Shown here in pieces: positions 34,831 through 46,211 of a stretch of 64,000 nt of DNA. Numbering within the stretch: position 1 is the first letter of the stretch; the number at the start of each line of letters is the position of its first letter. The translations under genes were made by a program, and so were the position numbers. The notes below the pieces were generated by a model that saw only the letters and a program-made list of their open reading frames with translations, did not search any database and had not been told where the DNA came from. Source of the stretch: Datisca glomerata (Eukaryota; Streptophyta; Magnoliopsida; Cucurbitales; Datiscaceae); assembly GCA_003255025.1 (NCBI GenBank), contig QANY01012059.1:434001-498000 (forward strand). The letters run 5' to 3'.

Positions 34831-35154
34831 GATATTTCGAAGCAAAGGATCTCAATACTTTGACAATGCAAGAGTTGATAGGTTCTTTCCTTGCTCATGA
34901 ACAAAGAAAGTCAATGCATGCTGACAAGAAAGTGTAGAATGCTTTTCATTCCAAACTTACATTTGGCGTGCAGAAAAATTTCAGAACAGTTAATATTGTT
35001 TCTAGTCAAAGTAAAGGCGAGAAGGACAGAAACGAGGGAGAATTCAAGAAAGGATCGAGTTCCCATGAACTTAAGATCCCATGCAAGATCCGTAAAAGTC
35101 CAATCAGTCTGCTTCATAATGTTGGTTTCAAGGTAAACTTCTGTGTCATCATTG
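34831..35154 (+). pseudogene. Family B gag fragment, copy 1
   Basis: [20 protein letters not shown], then [12 protein letters not shown] and a stop, then KLTFGVQKNFRTVNIVSSQS. It shares with the copy at 41435 a deletion of about 67 bp just after GATATTTC that the copy at 37487 does not have. It ends at ATCATTGCA and joins family A RNaseH. Confidence 0.87.
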
Positions 35155-35604
35155 CATCGACGTATGAATCCGTATTCACCCTAGGTGGAGGACCTGTAGT
35201 CTGAAAAAGTATTAAACAATCTAGTATTGTAGAGTCCACTATGGAAGATGAATATATAACGGCTTGTGAAGCTGCGAAAGAAGCGATATGGCTCAGAAAG
35301 TTTTATATTGATCTGGAAGTAGTTTTAGATATGGACAAATCACTGATCCTGTACTGTGACAATAGTGGGGGATAACTCATTTCAAAGAACCGAAGAGTCA
35401 CAAAAGGGACAAGCACATTGAGAGAAAATACCATCTTATAAGCGAGATCATGCATCGAGGGAATGTGACTATCATGAAGATAACGGCAGATTAGAACTTG
35501 GTTGGTCACTTTACCAAGATACTTTCTGTAAAGTCATTTGAGGGTCACGTGTGAAATATGGGATTGAGAGAGATGCCACATTTTCTTTAGGACAAGTGGA
35601 AGAT
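35155..35604 (+). pseudogene. Family A RNase H end and 3' untranslated region
   Basis: ESVFTLGGGPVV, SIKQSSIVESTMEDEYITA, CEAAKEAIWLRKFYIDLEV and LILYCDNSG show the copia RNase H with its acidic residues. Stops interrupt it. The reading ends near REMPH codons, followed by the purine tract GGACAAGTGGAAGA next to the 3' LTR. Confidence 0.88.
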
Positions 35605-37486
35605 TATTGGGAATAGTGCCATCAAAGCATGTTTTTAAATATTTTTAATATGAAATTAATAAAATTACATTTTTTTTATAATTACATAAATATATGAAAG
35701 TTTCATATTAACTAATGAGACTATGATCTTGTAAGGATTAAGATTAAGATCATAGATAATGAATATAATAGTCCGTAATATATTAAACGATGGAATCTTT
35801 AATGAGTGGTTGCTAGTACGGTTCACTAAGCATTTTGAATGTATGTGATCTAGATCCAGATCACTCATGTGGATAGACATCTTAGTAAATGTACTTTATA
35901 TAATTAGATAATATAGGACATGATCAATGTGGATTTGGATCTTAGGATTATGGGTCCATAGTCCCCAAGCCACCTTGTACTACAGAGTCTAAAGTGTGAA
36001 TATTTCAGGACATGAGAAAACGATTAATTTGTGAAAGAAATTAAATTTCTAGGGTAACTATGTAAAATGAGATAATTATGTGTAATTAATTAATTAAATT
36101 ATGTAATGTAATATTCAGAAATTATAATTAAATAAATATATCGATTAATTTTTTGTTGATCGATAATGAGACAACATATCTTATTTATGAAATTAGATCA
36201 TGTTAAATTATTATAAGATAAGAATTTAAAATTTGAATAAACTAAATCTATTATTTGTAAACTAACAGATAAGCTGGTTGATTGTGAGGATTAGATAAGT
36301 TAATTTTGAATCAACTGATATCTAGATATTTATCTGATTAAAATAAATAATAAATTTTGAAAAATTACCACGTGGCATATTGGACTGCCACATGTCAATC
36401 ACTGATTTTGAATAAAAGATTACATGACGACTGTAGTGCCACGTGGCACTACAGTGGTGCCGTGAGTCATCAGTGTTTTGAGGCATTGTGGCTCTACACA
36501 GCACACTGTAGTGTCGTGTGGCACTGCAATGTTCTACAATAATAGTGGGTCCCACTTTAATGGCACATTTATAATTAACTTATTATTTTGTTTATATCCT
36601 TAAAAATCTGATGAGTCTTGACCTAAAAGATATATAGATATTATTCTATTGGCCTCATAACTACACAACTACAATTAGGATGAAATTCTCTGTGATTAAA
36701 GGTTAATCAAAAGCTCTTTGAGTTGAATTATTATTTTCTCTCAGCGTTTTGTCGCACAAAATAGTCATGCTCCAAAATCTCTAGATCTCATGTGTTGAGT
36801 ACATCTAGAGATAAAAAAATGTCTTTGATTTATTCTACATGCCCACACACGTCCTAATGTGTTTGAGGATTGACTTGGAAGATCTTGGTATCGATCTTAC
36901 AGTCCGTTGTTCGTGGAATTACAAGTTCGTTGTTTACAAGGACACTTGATAAGACTCTAAAAGATATACATCTTATCTTTGTATGTCTTAGATTTTGTGT
37001 ATAAATATATATAATGGACCCGATGAAAAAAAGAGTTTTTCAATAAAAAGTTTTTATTTTAAAAACTGTGGCGTCGTAATTATTTTTATTTTCAATCGAT
37101 AAAGTTTGTTTAATAATTTTTTTAAAACCATCACGCATCCGCCGCGCCCCGCCGCCGATTCCAACACTACGTGCGGACACGCGTTCAAGTGTGTTTGAGG
37201 ATTGACTTGAAAAATTTTGGTGTGGATTTCGCAGTCCGTTGTTCGTGAAACCTCCAGTTCGTTGTTGACAATGACGCTTGATAGACTTCAAGATGTATAA
37301 TCCATATCTTTATATGTTTTTGATTTAATGTATAGATAGATAATGGATTCGATAAAAAAAAATATTTTTGTTAAAAAGTTTTTTTTTATTTAAAAAATCG
37401 TGGCATCACAATTGTTTTCATTTTTCAATCAATAATTTTTTTAAAAATCACCATGCCTCCGCCTTGCAACGCTGCCGAATCCAACA
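35605..37486 (+). repeat. Family A 3' LTR of the nested element (1882 bp)
   Basis: Starts TATTGGGAATAGTGCC (TGTTGGG with one change) and ends GAATCCAACA. The last ~320 bp are a tandem duplication (about 36840-37163 and 37164-37486). It contains a perfect 24-bp palindrome at 36431-36454 centred on CACGTG. Confidence 0.87.
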
Positions 37487-38060
37487 GACATTTCTAATAA
37501 AAAAATAGTTGAGAAAGTACTCATTAGCTAGCCCAAAAAGTATGATTATATTGTTGTTACAATTGAGGAAGCAAAGGATCTCAATACTTTGAGAATGCAA
37601 GAGTTGATAGGTTCTTTGCTTGCTCATGAACAAAGAAAGTCAATGCATGCTGACAAGAAAGTGTAGAACGCTTTTCAATCCAAACTTACATTTGGCGTGC
37701 AGAAAAATTTCAGAACAGTTAATATTGTTTCTAGTCAAAGTAAAGGCGAGAAGTACAGAAACGAGGGAGAATTCAAGAAAGGATCGAGTTCCCATGAACT
37801 TAAGATCCCATGCAAGATCCGTAAAAGTCCAATCAGTCTGCTTCATAATGTTGGTTTCAAGGTAAACTTCTGTGTCATCATTGCAAAAAGGTTGGGCGCG
37901 CTGCAAAAAAATTACATACTAAGATAGATGTTCATGCAAACTTTACTGAAGGAAAATAAGTGGAAGAAAAGATAATTCTACACATGTCTATAGGTTACCA
38001 ATGAAGGAGAGAATACGTGGTTTGTTGATAGTGATGCAGCAATCATATGACAGAGAATGA
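37487..38060 (+). pseudogene. Family B gag, C-terminal part, copy 2
   Basis: Resumes the interrupted gag: [50 protein letters not shown], then QKNFRTVNIVSSQSKGEKYR. A zinc knuckle region, shifted in frame, reads LLCHHCKKVGRAAKKLHT. It ends in the protease start at CATATGACAGAGAATGA, where it switches to family A leader at a short shared AGAATGA. Confidence 0.87.
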
Positions 38061-38680
38061 ATAAATTGATTAGTTAAAATAAAAATATGTCAATCATGAA
38101 ATAGAGAGTAGGAGAAGGTTGACATGTCAATGTAACATTTGGTCTCTATTATTAGTACAACAGCGTGAGATAACGTGAGGGCCTCGAGATGACTTTATTT
38201 TCATCACCTAACAAATGTTTTAAACTGTATCAATATCAAGGTTGAACTTCTTAAGAATATAAGAATAAATGATGTAGTTTAGACTTGACCGACCCTAAGT
38301 AACATATTCTAAATCAAGTTATGGAATCTGAAATAATGAGTTAAACTCACAAAGTCACAATTAAGTTTTGAGTGGATAATTGTGACTTGACCAAATAAGC
38401 GATACCTTATTATTAAAAGAGAAAGTATGAGATATTTTAAGTTGTAATAAATAAGGATAAGAATGTCTTATATACAGTTTAAAATTAGTTGTAATAAATA
38501 AGGATAACAAATTTGTGGTTCTCACATTATTTGTTAGGTTGTTTTATCATAGAGTAGTAATTGTTAAGTTTATGTTTTTGATATGTTGCATTCATGCATC
38601 ACCTTTACTTTCTGAATCTATTGATATTTATTACAATTATATTGAATAATGTATGTTTTATTTTTTCAGTTATTATTATT
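38061..38680 (+). other. Family A leader, duplicated part
   Basis: Close match to 31850-32464. Non-coding. Confidence 0.8.
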
Positions 38681-40190
38681 CTACCATTGGCAACCTTTTT
38701 ACTACTTTACTTGCACTTGAAAAACTTAATGGTGATAATTTTATAACATGGAAGTCGAATTTGAATTTGATGTTTATCTGTGAGAACCATAAATTTGTTC
38801 TTAGTGAGGAATGTCCTGAGGAGCCCGCCGTCAATGCCCCTAACAATGTTAGAGACAAGTTTGATGCTTGGAATCAGTCCAACAACAAAAGCTAAGTGCT
38901 ACGTGCTTGTGATCATGAATGATGTTCTGAGAACAAAGCATGAAAGCATGGAAAATGTTTATGAGATTATGAAATCTTTACAGCGATGTTTGGGCAGCAA
39001 TCTGATCAAAGTCGCCATGAGGCTACTAAGAGCTACATGACTACTAAGATGAAGAAACGTACTTTTGTGCGTGAACATGTTTTAAACATGATCAACATAA
39101 TGCATGAGATAGAAGTACATGGAGCTACCATTGATGAGCAAACACAAGTCAACATTATATTTGAATCGCTTACACCTGCCTTTTCTATGTCCACTACCAA
39201 CTATGTTATAAACAAGTTGCAATTCAACATGACTTAGTTGTTGAATGGACCACAAACTTTTGAGTCACTCAACAAGAGTATGGCCAAAGAGGGTGAGGCA
39301 AATGTTGCTCAACAAAAGCCTTATTCAACTGTATTAATAGTAACAAAATGAAGAAGAACAATGGTAAGGGCGAGAGTAAGAAAAAGAAAAGAAAGAAAGC
39401 CAAGACATCACCCAAAGCCAAGAGGAACAAGAACGACAACAATCCCAAGGGGAAATGTTTCTATTGTGGTTGAAGGCCACTGGAAGAGAAACTGTAATAA
39501 GTATCTCTCCGAGATGAAAAAGAAAGGTTAATATGATTTACTTGTACTTGAAGCATGTTTAGTGGAATATGATTTGTCATCCTGGATATTAGATTTATGA
39601 GCCACTAACCATGTATGTTCTTCTTTACAGATGCTTGATTCGTCAAGGAAGCTGGCTTATGGAGAAGTGATAATGAGAGTTGGAAGTAGTGCACTCGTGT
39701 CAGTAAAAGTATTGGGGACAGCCCTTTTAAGTTTTGAAAATAATTTTCTTGTTTTTAACAATGTTTATTTTATTCTTATTCTTAGATTTTTCAGAAATTT
39801 GATTTCTTTATCATTGTTGCATGAACAATTTTTTGATATTTCTTTTAATAATAATCATTTTATTAATTTCAAAGAATGGATTTAATATTTGTCATGAAAA
39901 AGTTTCAAACGGACTGTATATACTTAAATCGATTGAACGTGCGTTAAATAATTCAGAATTGTCTAAAGTAGCTAAACTGGTTAACAAAACATGGTGCTTT
40001 AAGATAACTAAAAGTTCCGGCTCTTCCAATTTGTGAATCTTGTCTATAGGGTAAAATGATCAAGAGACCTTTCACCGAAAAGGGCCAAAGAGCCAAAGAA
40101 CCACTTGAACTAGTACATAGTGACGTTTGTGGATCGATCAATGTACAAGCTAGATGTGGGTATGAGTATTTCATCACATTTATTGACGAT
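38681..40190 (+). pseudogene. Family A gag-protease-integrase N-terminal remnant (copy D2)
   Basis: Same as copy D1 but with the gag middle kept: LALEKLNGDNFITWKSNLNL, HKFVLSEECPEEP, VRDKFDAWNQSNNKS (frameshift), DVLRTKHESMENVYEIMKSL and IDEQTQVNIIFESLTPAFSM. The start ATG is lost (ATT). Zinc knuckle KGKCFYCG then stop; protease WILDL then stop, the same lesion as D1; then LSLLHEQFFDISFNNNHFIN and the pre-integrase end. The switch into LTR at 40190 is at the same point as in D1, so D1 and D2 share one rearranged ancestor. Confidence 0.88.
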
Positions 40191-41434
40191 TAAAATTAAA
40201 TAAATATATCGATTAATTTTGTGTTGATCGATAAGTGAGACACCATATCTAATTTGTGAAATTAGATGATGTTAAATTATTATAAGATAAGAACTTAAAA
40301 TTTGAATCACTAAATCTATTATTCATGAACTAACAGATAAGCTAGTTGTTAATTTTGAATTAATTGATATCTAGATATTTATCTGATTGAAATAAATAAT
40401 TAATTTGGGAAAATTACCACGTAGTATATTGGACTAGCACACGTCAATAACTGATTTTGAATAAGAGATTACATCAACTATTGTAGTGTCATGTGACACT
40501 ATAGTGACACGTGGCACATTGTAGTGTCTCACGGCACTACAGTGGTGCCCTGAGGCACTGTGGCTCTACACGGCACATTGCAGTGCTGTGTGACACTACA
40601 GTGTTGTACAATTGCAGTGAGTCCCACTACAATGACACATTTGTAATTAATTTATTATTTTGTGTATATCCTTAAATTCTGATGATTAAAGGTTAATCAA
40701 AAGCTCTGTGAGTTGAATTATTATTTTCTCTCAGAGTTTTGTCTCACATAATAGTCATTCTCTAAAATCCATAGATCTCATGTGTTGAGTACATCTAGAG
40801 ACAGAAAAGTGCATTTGATTTATTCTACATACCCACAGACGCCCTAGTGTGTTTGATGATTGGCTTGGAAGATCTTGGTGTGGATCTCACAATCCGTTTT
40901 TCGTGGGATTATAACTTCGTTGTTTACAAGGAAGCTTGATAAGACTACAAAAGGTATACATCTTATCTTTGTATGTCTTAGATTTAATATATAAATATAT
41001 AATGAATTCGATGAAAAAATAGTTTTTCAATAAAAAGTTTTTATTTTAGAAACTGTGGCGTCACAATTATTTTTGTTTTCAATCGATAAAGTTTGTTTAA
41101 CAATTTTTTTAAAACCATCACATCTCCACCGCATGACGCCGTCGATTCCAACACTACATACCCACACATGTCCTATTGTGTTTGAGGATTGGCTTGAAAG
41201 ATCTTGGTGTGAAACCTCCAATTCATTGTTCGTGAAACCTCCAATTCGTTGTTGGCAAGAACGCTTGATAGACTACAAGATGTATAATTCATATCTTTGT
41301 ATATCTTAGATTTAATGATCTGATGAGAAAAAATATTTTTCGTTAAAAAGTTTTTTTTTTATTTTAAAAACCGTGACATCTAAATTGTTTAAGAACCACC
41401 ACGCCTTGGTTGTGCACCGCCGCCGAATCCAACG
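40191..41434 (+). repeat. Family A LTR tail with terminal duplication (copy D2)
   Basis: Near-identical to 33584-34830, including the doubled LTR end (about 40826-41150 and 41151-41434, ending CCAACG). GATAT follows at 41435-41439. Confidence 0.82.
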
Positions 41435-44400
41435 GATATTTCGAAGCAAAGGATCTCAATACTTTGACAATGCAAGAGTTGATAGGTTCTTTCCTTGCTC
41501 ATGAACAAAGAAAGTCAATGCATGCAGACAAGAAAGTGTAGAATGCTTTTCATTCCAAACTTACATTTGGCGTGCAGAAAAATTTCAGAACAGTTAATAT
41601 TGTTTCTAGTCAAAGTAAAGGCGAGAAGGACAGAAACGAGGGAGAATTCAAGAAAGGATCGAGTTCCCATGAACTTAAGATCCCATGCAAGATCCGTAAA
41701 AGTCCAATCAGTCTGCTTCATAATGTTGGTTTCAAGGTAAACTTCTGTGTCATCATTGCAAAAAGGTTGGGCATGCTGCAAACAAATTACATACTAGATA
41801 GATGTTCATGCAAACTTTACTGAAGGAAAATAAGAGGAAGAAAGATAATTCTACACGTCTATAGGTTACCAATGAAGGAGAGAATACGTGGTTTGTTGAT
41901 AGTGATGCAGCAATCATATGACAGAGAATGAAGACGTCTTTATCAACATTGATACCTCAGTCAACATACAGGTTCGAATGGGAAACGGGTGTATTCCGCA
42001 AGTAAAAGGTATGGGCATTGTTGTTGTGGATACTAAAAAAGGAACTAAAGTTATACATGATATTTTATTAATTCCTAATTTAAAGAAAAATTTGTTGAGT
42101 GTTGGTCAATTGATTGAAAATGGCTATATGTTCTCTTCAAAGGTAATAGAGCCAGATTTATGATAAAAATGATCAAATGGTAGCTCGTGTGGTGATGGAG
42201 AAAAATAGAAAGTTTGCACTAAAATGCCAAGTTGAACATGACATGCAGTTATGGCATAAGAGATATTGTCATTTAAGGGTGATGCTAAAGTTTGTGAAGA
42301 ATGCATCATGGAAAAGCAGCACAAATTTCCATTCTCCAAGACAGTAGCATGGAGAGCAAAGACTCCACTTGAGTTAATTCACACTGACTTATGTGGAGCA
42401 ATGAAAATTCCTTCCCTAAATCAAAACAGGTACTTATTTTCATAGATGATTATTCAAGAATGAGGTGGATCTAATTTTCAAAAGAATAACCAGAAACTTT
42501 TTTTATCTTCAAGAGATTTAAAGCTTATATTGGAAAGAAAGGTGTTTGCAGTATTAAAATTATTCGAAGTGATAGAGGAGTTGAGTATACCTCAAATGAA
42601 TTTGAAGCATTTTGAGAGTTGAAGGCATTTGGAAGCAAATGACAGCAGGTTATGGCCCACAACAGAATGAGGTTGCAGAGAGGAAGAACAGAACAATCAT
42701 GGAGATGACGAGATCAATGCTACTAGACAAAAGAGTTCCTGAAAAGTTTCAGGCTGAAGCCGTGAACACTGCGGTTTACATTCTGAACTGATGTCCAACC
42801 ATGGCCATTCAAAATAAAACACCAATAGAAGCTTGGAGTGGAATAAAGCCTTCGGTAAGTCATTTTAAAATTTTCAGTTTTGTATGTATATTCACTTACC
42901 AACAGAGAAAAGACATAAATTGAAAGAAAAAAGTGAAACATGCATATTTCTTGGATTTAGTTATGAATAAAAAACATATAGATTATATAATCATGAAATT
43001 GACAAGGTAACCATCAGTAAAGATGTAATGTTCAATGAAAAATCTTGTTGGAATTGGGAGGAGAACAAAGTGGAGGGCTTGCCTCTCGTAGTTGAAGATG
43101 CAAATTTCAAAGCTTCTCAATTGTTGGAAGATCAAGCCGATAAAGGTTTCCAACAATCATCAAATGTTTCTCAACCTTCTTGTCCTGAGTCTCCTCTGAG
43201 GAGAACAAGAAGATTATCAGAAATTTATGAATTGTGCAACTTCATTCCTATTGAATTAGGAACGTTTGAAGAAGCAAGCAAGCATGAGATATGGGTGAAG
43301 GCGATGCAAGAAGAAATTGATATGATTGGAAACAATCATACATGGGAGTTTGTGAAGCGGCCAAATGACAGAGAAATAATTGGAGTGAAATGGATTTATA
43401 AGACAGTATCATCCTGATGGGACCATACAGAAGAACAAGGCCAGAGTAGTTGCAAAAGGCTATGCGCAGCAAGCTGGTGCTGACTTTAATGAAATTTTTG
43501 CTTTAGTTGCAAGGCTTGAGACAGTTAGAGCATTAATCGCCTTAGCTGCACAAAAGAAATGGTTCCTTTATCAACTTGACGTAAAGTGAGCTTTTTTAAA
43601 TGGTTACTTGACTGAAGAAATATATATAGAGCAGCCGTTGGGACTTATTGTGACAGGAGAAGAAGACAAAGCTTACAAGCGATAAAAAGCGCTCTATGGA
43701 CTCAAGCAAGCACCACATGCATGGTATATGTTGATGAATTGAAAATGAGGCTACCTTGTATGCCAAGATAAGAGGTGAGTCAGATATCTTGATTAACTCA
43801 TTATATGTTGATGAATTGGTAACCATCGGAAGCAGTAAAAGTGCAGCAAAATTTTAAAGATGATATGCTAAAGACCTATGAAATGAATGGCATGGAATGC
43901 ATTATTTTCCTAGAGTGCAAATACGTCAAAGTGATAGAGGAATATTTCTATCGCAAAGAAGGTATACTGAGAATGTCCTCAATAAGTTCAATATGTATGG
44001 GTGCAAAGCTATTGCTACTCCATTACAAGTCAATGAAAAATTAGTCAAAGAGGATGGAGCTGCAAAGGCGAATGGCTTAATGCGCATAAGCGTGATTGGA
44101 TCGAAGTCTTTTGTATCTCACTGCTACATGACCAGACATGAAGTTTGCAGCAAGTCTATTGTCCAGATTCATGCAGAATCCAAGTCAACTTCATTTTGGC
44201 ACAGCAAAAAGAGTTCTGCCTTACTTGCGAAGGACTCTTGATTATGGAATTTTATATGAAGTAGTAGAAAATCAACTAGTGACCAGGCTAGATCGATAGA
44301 TGATCAGAGAAGCACTTTAGGTTATGTGTTTTCTTTTGGAAACATTGTACTCTCATGGGCATCTAGAAAACAAACGGTTGTTGCTCAATCTTCAACTGAA

Positions 44401-44630
44401 GCTGAATATGTTGCAGCAGCAAAAGCAGCATCAGAGGCAATATGGCTAAGAAGAATTTTTAAAGACTACAACCAAAAGCAAGAAGATGATGCCACTGTAC
44501 TTTTTTATGACAACAAATCTACCATTTCTATTGAGAGAAATCCAATCAACCATGAAAAAACAAAACATATCGTTATCAAGTACCACTTCCTTAGAGAAGC
44601 CATTGAAAGTAATCACATTAAGTATGAGTA
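41435..44630 (+). pseudogene. Family B copia gag end, protease, integrase, RT and RNase H (copy B1)
   Basis: Gag fragment as at 34831, then protease ENTWFVDSDAA (DSG changed to DSD), a frameshift, MTENEDVFINIDTSVNIQVR and NLKKNLLSVGQLIENGYM. Pre-integrase LWHKRYCHL and integrase core pieces (IHTDLCGA-like region, IIRSDRG, GYGPQQNEVAERKNRTI) follow with many stops. RT: WVKAMQEEIDMIGNNHTWEF, VKWIYKT, ADFNEIFALVARLETVRALI and SLYVDELVTIGSS (catalytic YVDD changed to YVDE). RNase H: LSWASRKQTVVAQSSTEAEY and FYDNKSTISIERNP. A 40-bp deletion lies near 43735. It ends at the gypsy LTR. Confidence 0.9.
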
Positions 44631-44980
44631 TGTTAGACCCTTAATTAAGTTAGTTAGAGGAGAGAGAAAGGGGAGGGTGTGTTGACTAGGCTAGAGTTAG
44701 TTATGTCTTTGTTAGGAGGTGGATTGAATAAAAAGTGTACATCGAGGGTTGGAATGTGGCTTTTGAGTAGTGAATGAATGGGAGAGGCCAAGCTCTCGAA
44801 CAACTTGGTGTAGGGCTTGTTTTCTCATTATTTTCCTTTGGTAAATTCCACCATTGTTGAGTAATCAAGCTATTTTTCTTTTTTTTTTTCCTTTTCTGGT
44901 GTGGTTGTTTCTCTCTGTTTATCAATATTTGGGCTGTTGTTATGTTAGATTAGAGTTTTCTTATAGGTGAAATCATATCA
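44631..44980 (+). repeat. 5' LTR of the truncated gypsy element (350 bp) with decayed PBS
   Basis: It runs from TGTTAGACCCTTAATTAAG to AATCATATCA, directly before TGGTGTTAGAGT (44984-44995), a PBS three changes away from TGGTATCAGAGC. Family B RNaseH ends exactly at its left edge. No second copy is present, so the limits rest on TG...CA, the PBS and the junction. Confidence 0.72.
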
Positions 44981-45015
44981 AATTGGTGTTAGAGTAGTAA
45001 AATTCTGGGAAGGGG

Positions 45016-46190
45016 ATGGCAAAAAAAAAAGATGATCTGTTAGAGAACCGACTCTCCCAAATGCAAGAGGAATGGCAGCGGGAGATATCGAACGTGAGGA
45101 ATGGAATTCATAAAGAGTTGGAACATATTCAAGAAAATTTTTCGAAAAGTCTTGGGGATCAAAAATCAGTTCAGCAATATGGAGAAATTGTTAGAGACGA
45201 TAATGGGTACCTTACACCGAATGGCCAGCGGGGTCGAATCAAGCACGACGAGAGGAAAATAGAAGGAATCAGAAGAAGTTCTTGATGGTTCGACCGTGAA
45301 TTCAGCTCGGGTTCATGTAGGGTCGAGATCTAGGGAGGAGTGGAAACCTTCACGGAGGCTAGAATTTCTGAGTTTTAGCGAAGAAGATCTAGATGAATGG
45401 GCGTTCAAAGCTGAAAGGTATTTTCAGCTTAATCCGATGTTAGAAATGGAGAAGTTAGAGATGGTGGTGGTTAGTTTGGAGGGACGAGCATTGGCTTGGT
45501 ACCAACACATGGACGATCGACACCATTTCAGAAGCTGGCCAGAGCTTAAGGTAGCCCTTCTAGTTCAATTTCGATCCAATCACGACGGAACTGGGTGTCA
45601 AATTTTTAGCTCTACAACAAGATTCAACGATCGAAGATTTCATTGATCGGTTTGAGGTTCTAGCGGCCCCGCTCCATGGAAAGGTCTCCGATGAGTTTTT
45701 GGAGGGTTTGTTCATCAATGGGTTGAAGCCACACATAAGGATTGAGGTGAGGATGATGAGACCTAGGGATTTGGTGGAGACGATGAAATCTTCTCTGATG
45801 GTGGTGGACAAAAATCGCATAACCCAGACAGGTCAGGTCAGGTCCCCGTGCCGGGGAAACCTTAGCAACCATGCAGGTTATAACCCATTTCCCTCTAGAA
45901 CCGCGAACACAGGGGGGTTCACGATTGGGGGTTTCGCAAGTGACAGTTTCGTGAGTCAGACCAGAACCAGCTTCCCACTGGCAACTACCAAGCCATCACA
46001 GGTGACGTTAGTGAGCATGTGATGACGAGGGGGGCAACCGGGTACCAGTGATATACAAATTCTAAGATGCAACGATGACGAGAAAAGGGGCTTTGTTTTT
46101 TATGCGACGAAAAATTTTCTTCGGGAAACATATGCAAAAATCGACAGCTTCAAGTGTTGCTTGTGGATGAAATCGACACCATCAATGAGA
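45016..46190 (+). pseudogene. Ty3/gypsy gag
   Basis: ATG 45016 opens MAKKKDDLLENRLSQMQEEW, a charged coiled-coil-like region, with a frameshift near 45285. The capsid reads LEFLSFSEEDLDEWAFKAER, YFQLNPMLEMEKLEMVVVSL and EGRALAWYQHMDD. After another break come DSTIEDFIDRFEVLAAPL and EGLFINGLKPHIRIEVR. The zinc knuckle CFLCDEKFSSGNICKN has His replaced by Asn. Standard retrotransposon gag; not intact. Confidence 0.88.
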
Positions 46191-46211
46191 TGAATTTGGA
46201 CCAAACAGACA

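Larger units (their letters stand above)
28554..37486 (+). mobile_element. Family A copia element nested in family B gag
   Basis: LTR 28554-30657, leader, gag-protease-integrase piece, then an aberrant internal segment (LTR tail plus B gag fragment, 33584-35154), RNaseH end, and 3' LTR 35605-37486. The flanks are GATAT (28549-28553) and GACAT (37487-37491), a 5-bp target duplication with one change. The B gag frame resumes after it (KIVEKVLIS). This family A subgroup differs from the array at 10-18 kb by its LTR end. Confidence 0.8.

Noticed and set aside
34911..35117. Minus-strand frame repeated at 37640-37906 and 41515-41781
   Set aside because: Antisense of the triplicated family B gag; its conservation only reflects the duplication.
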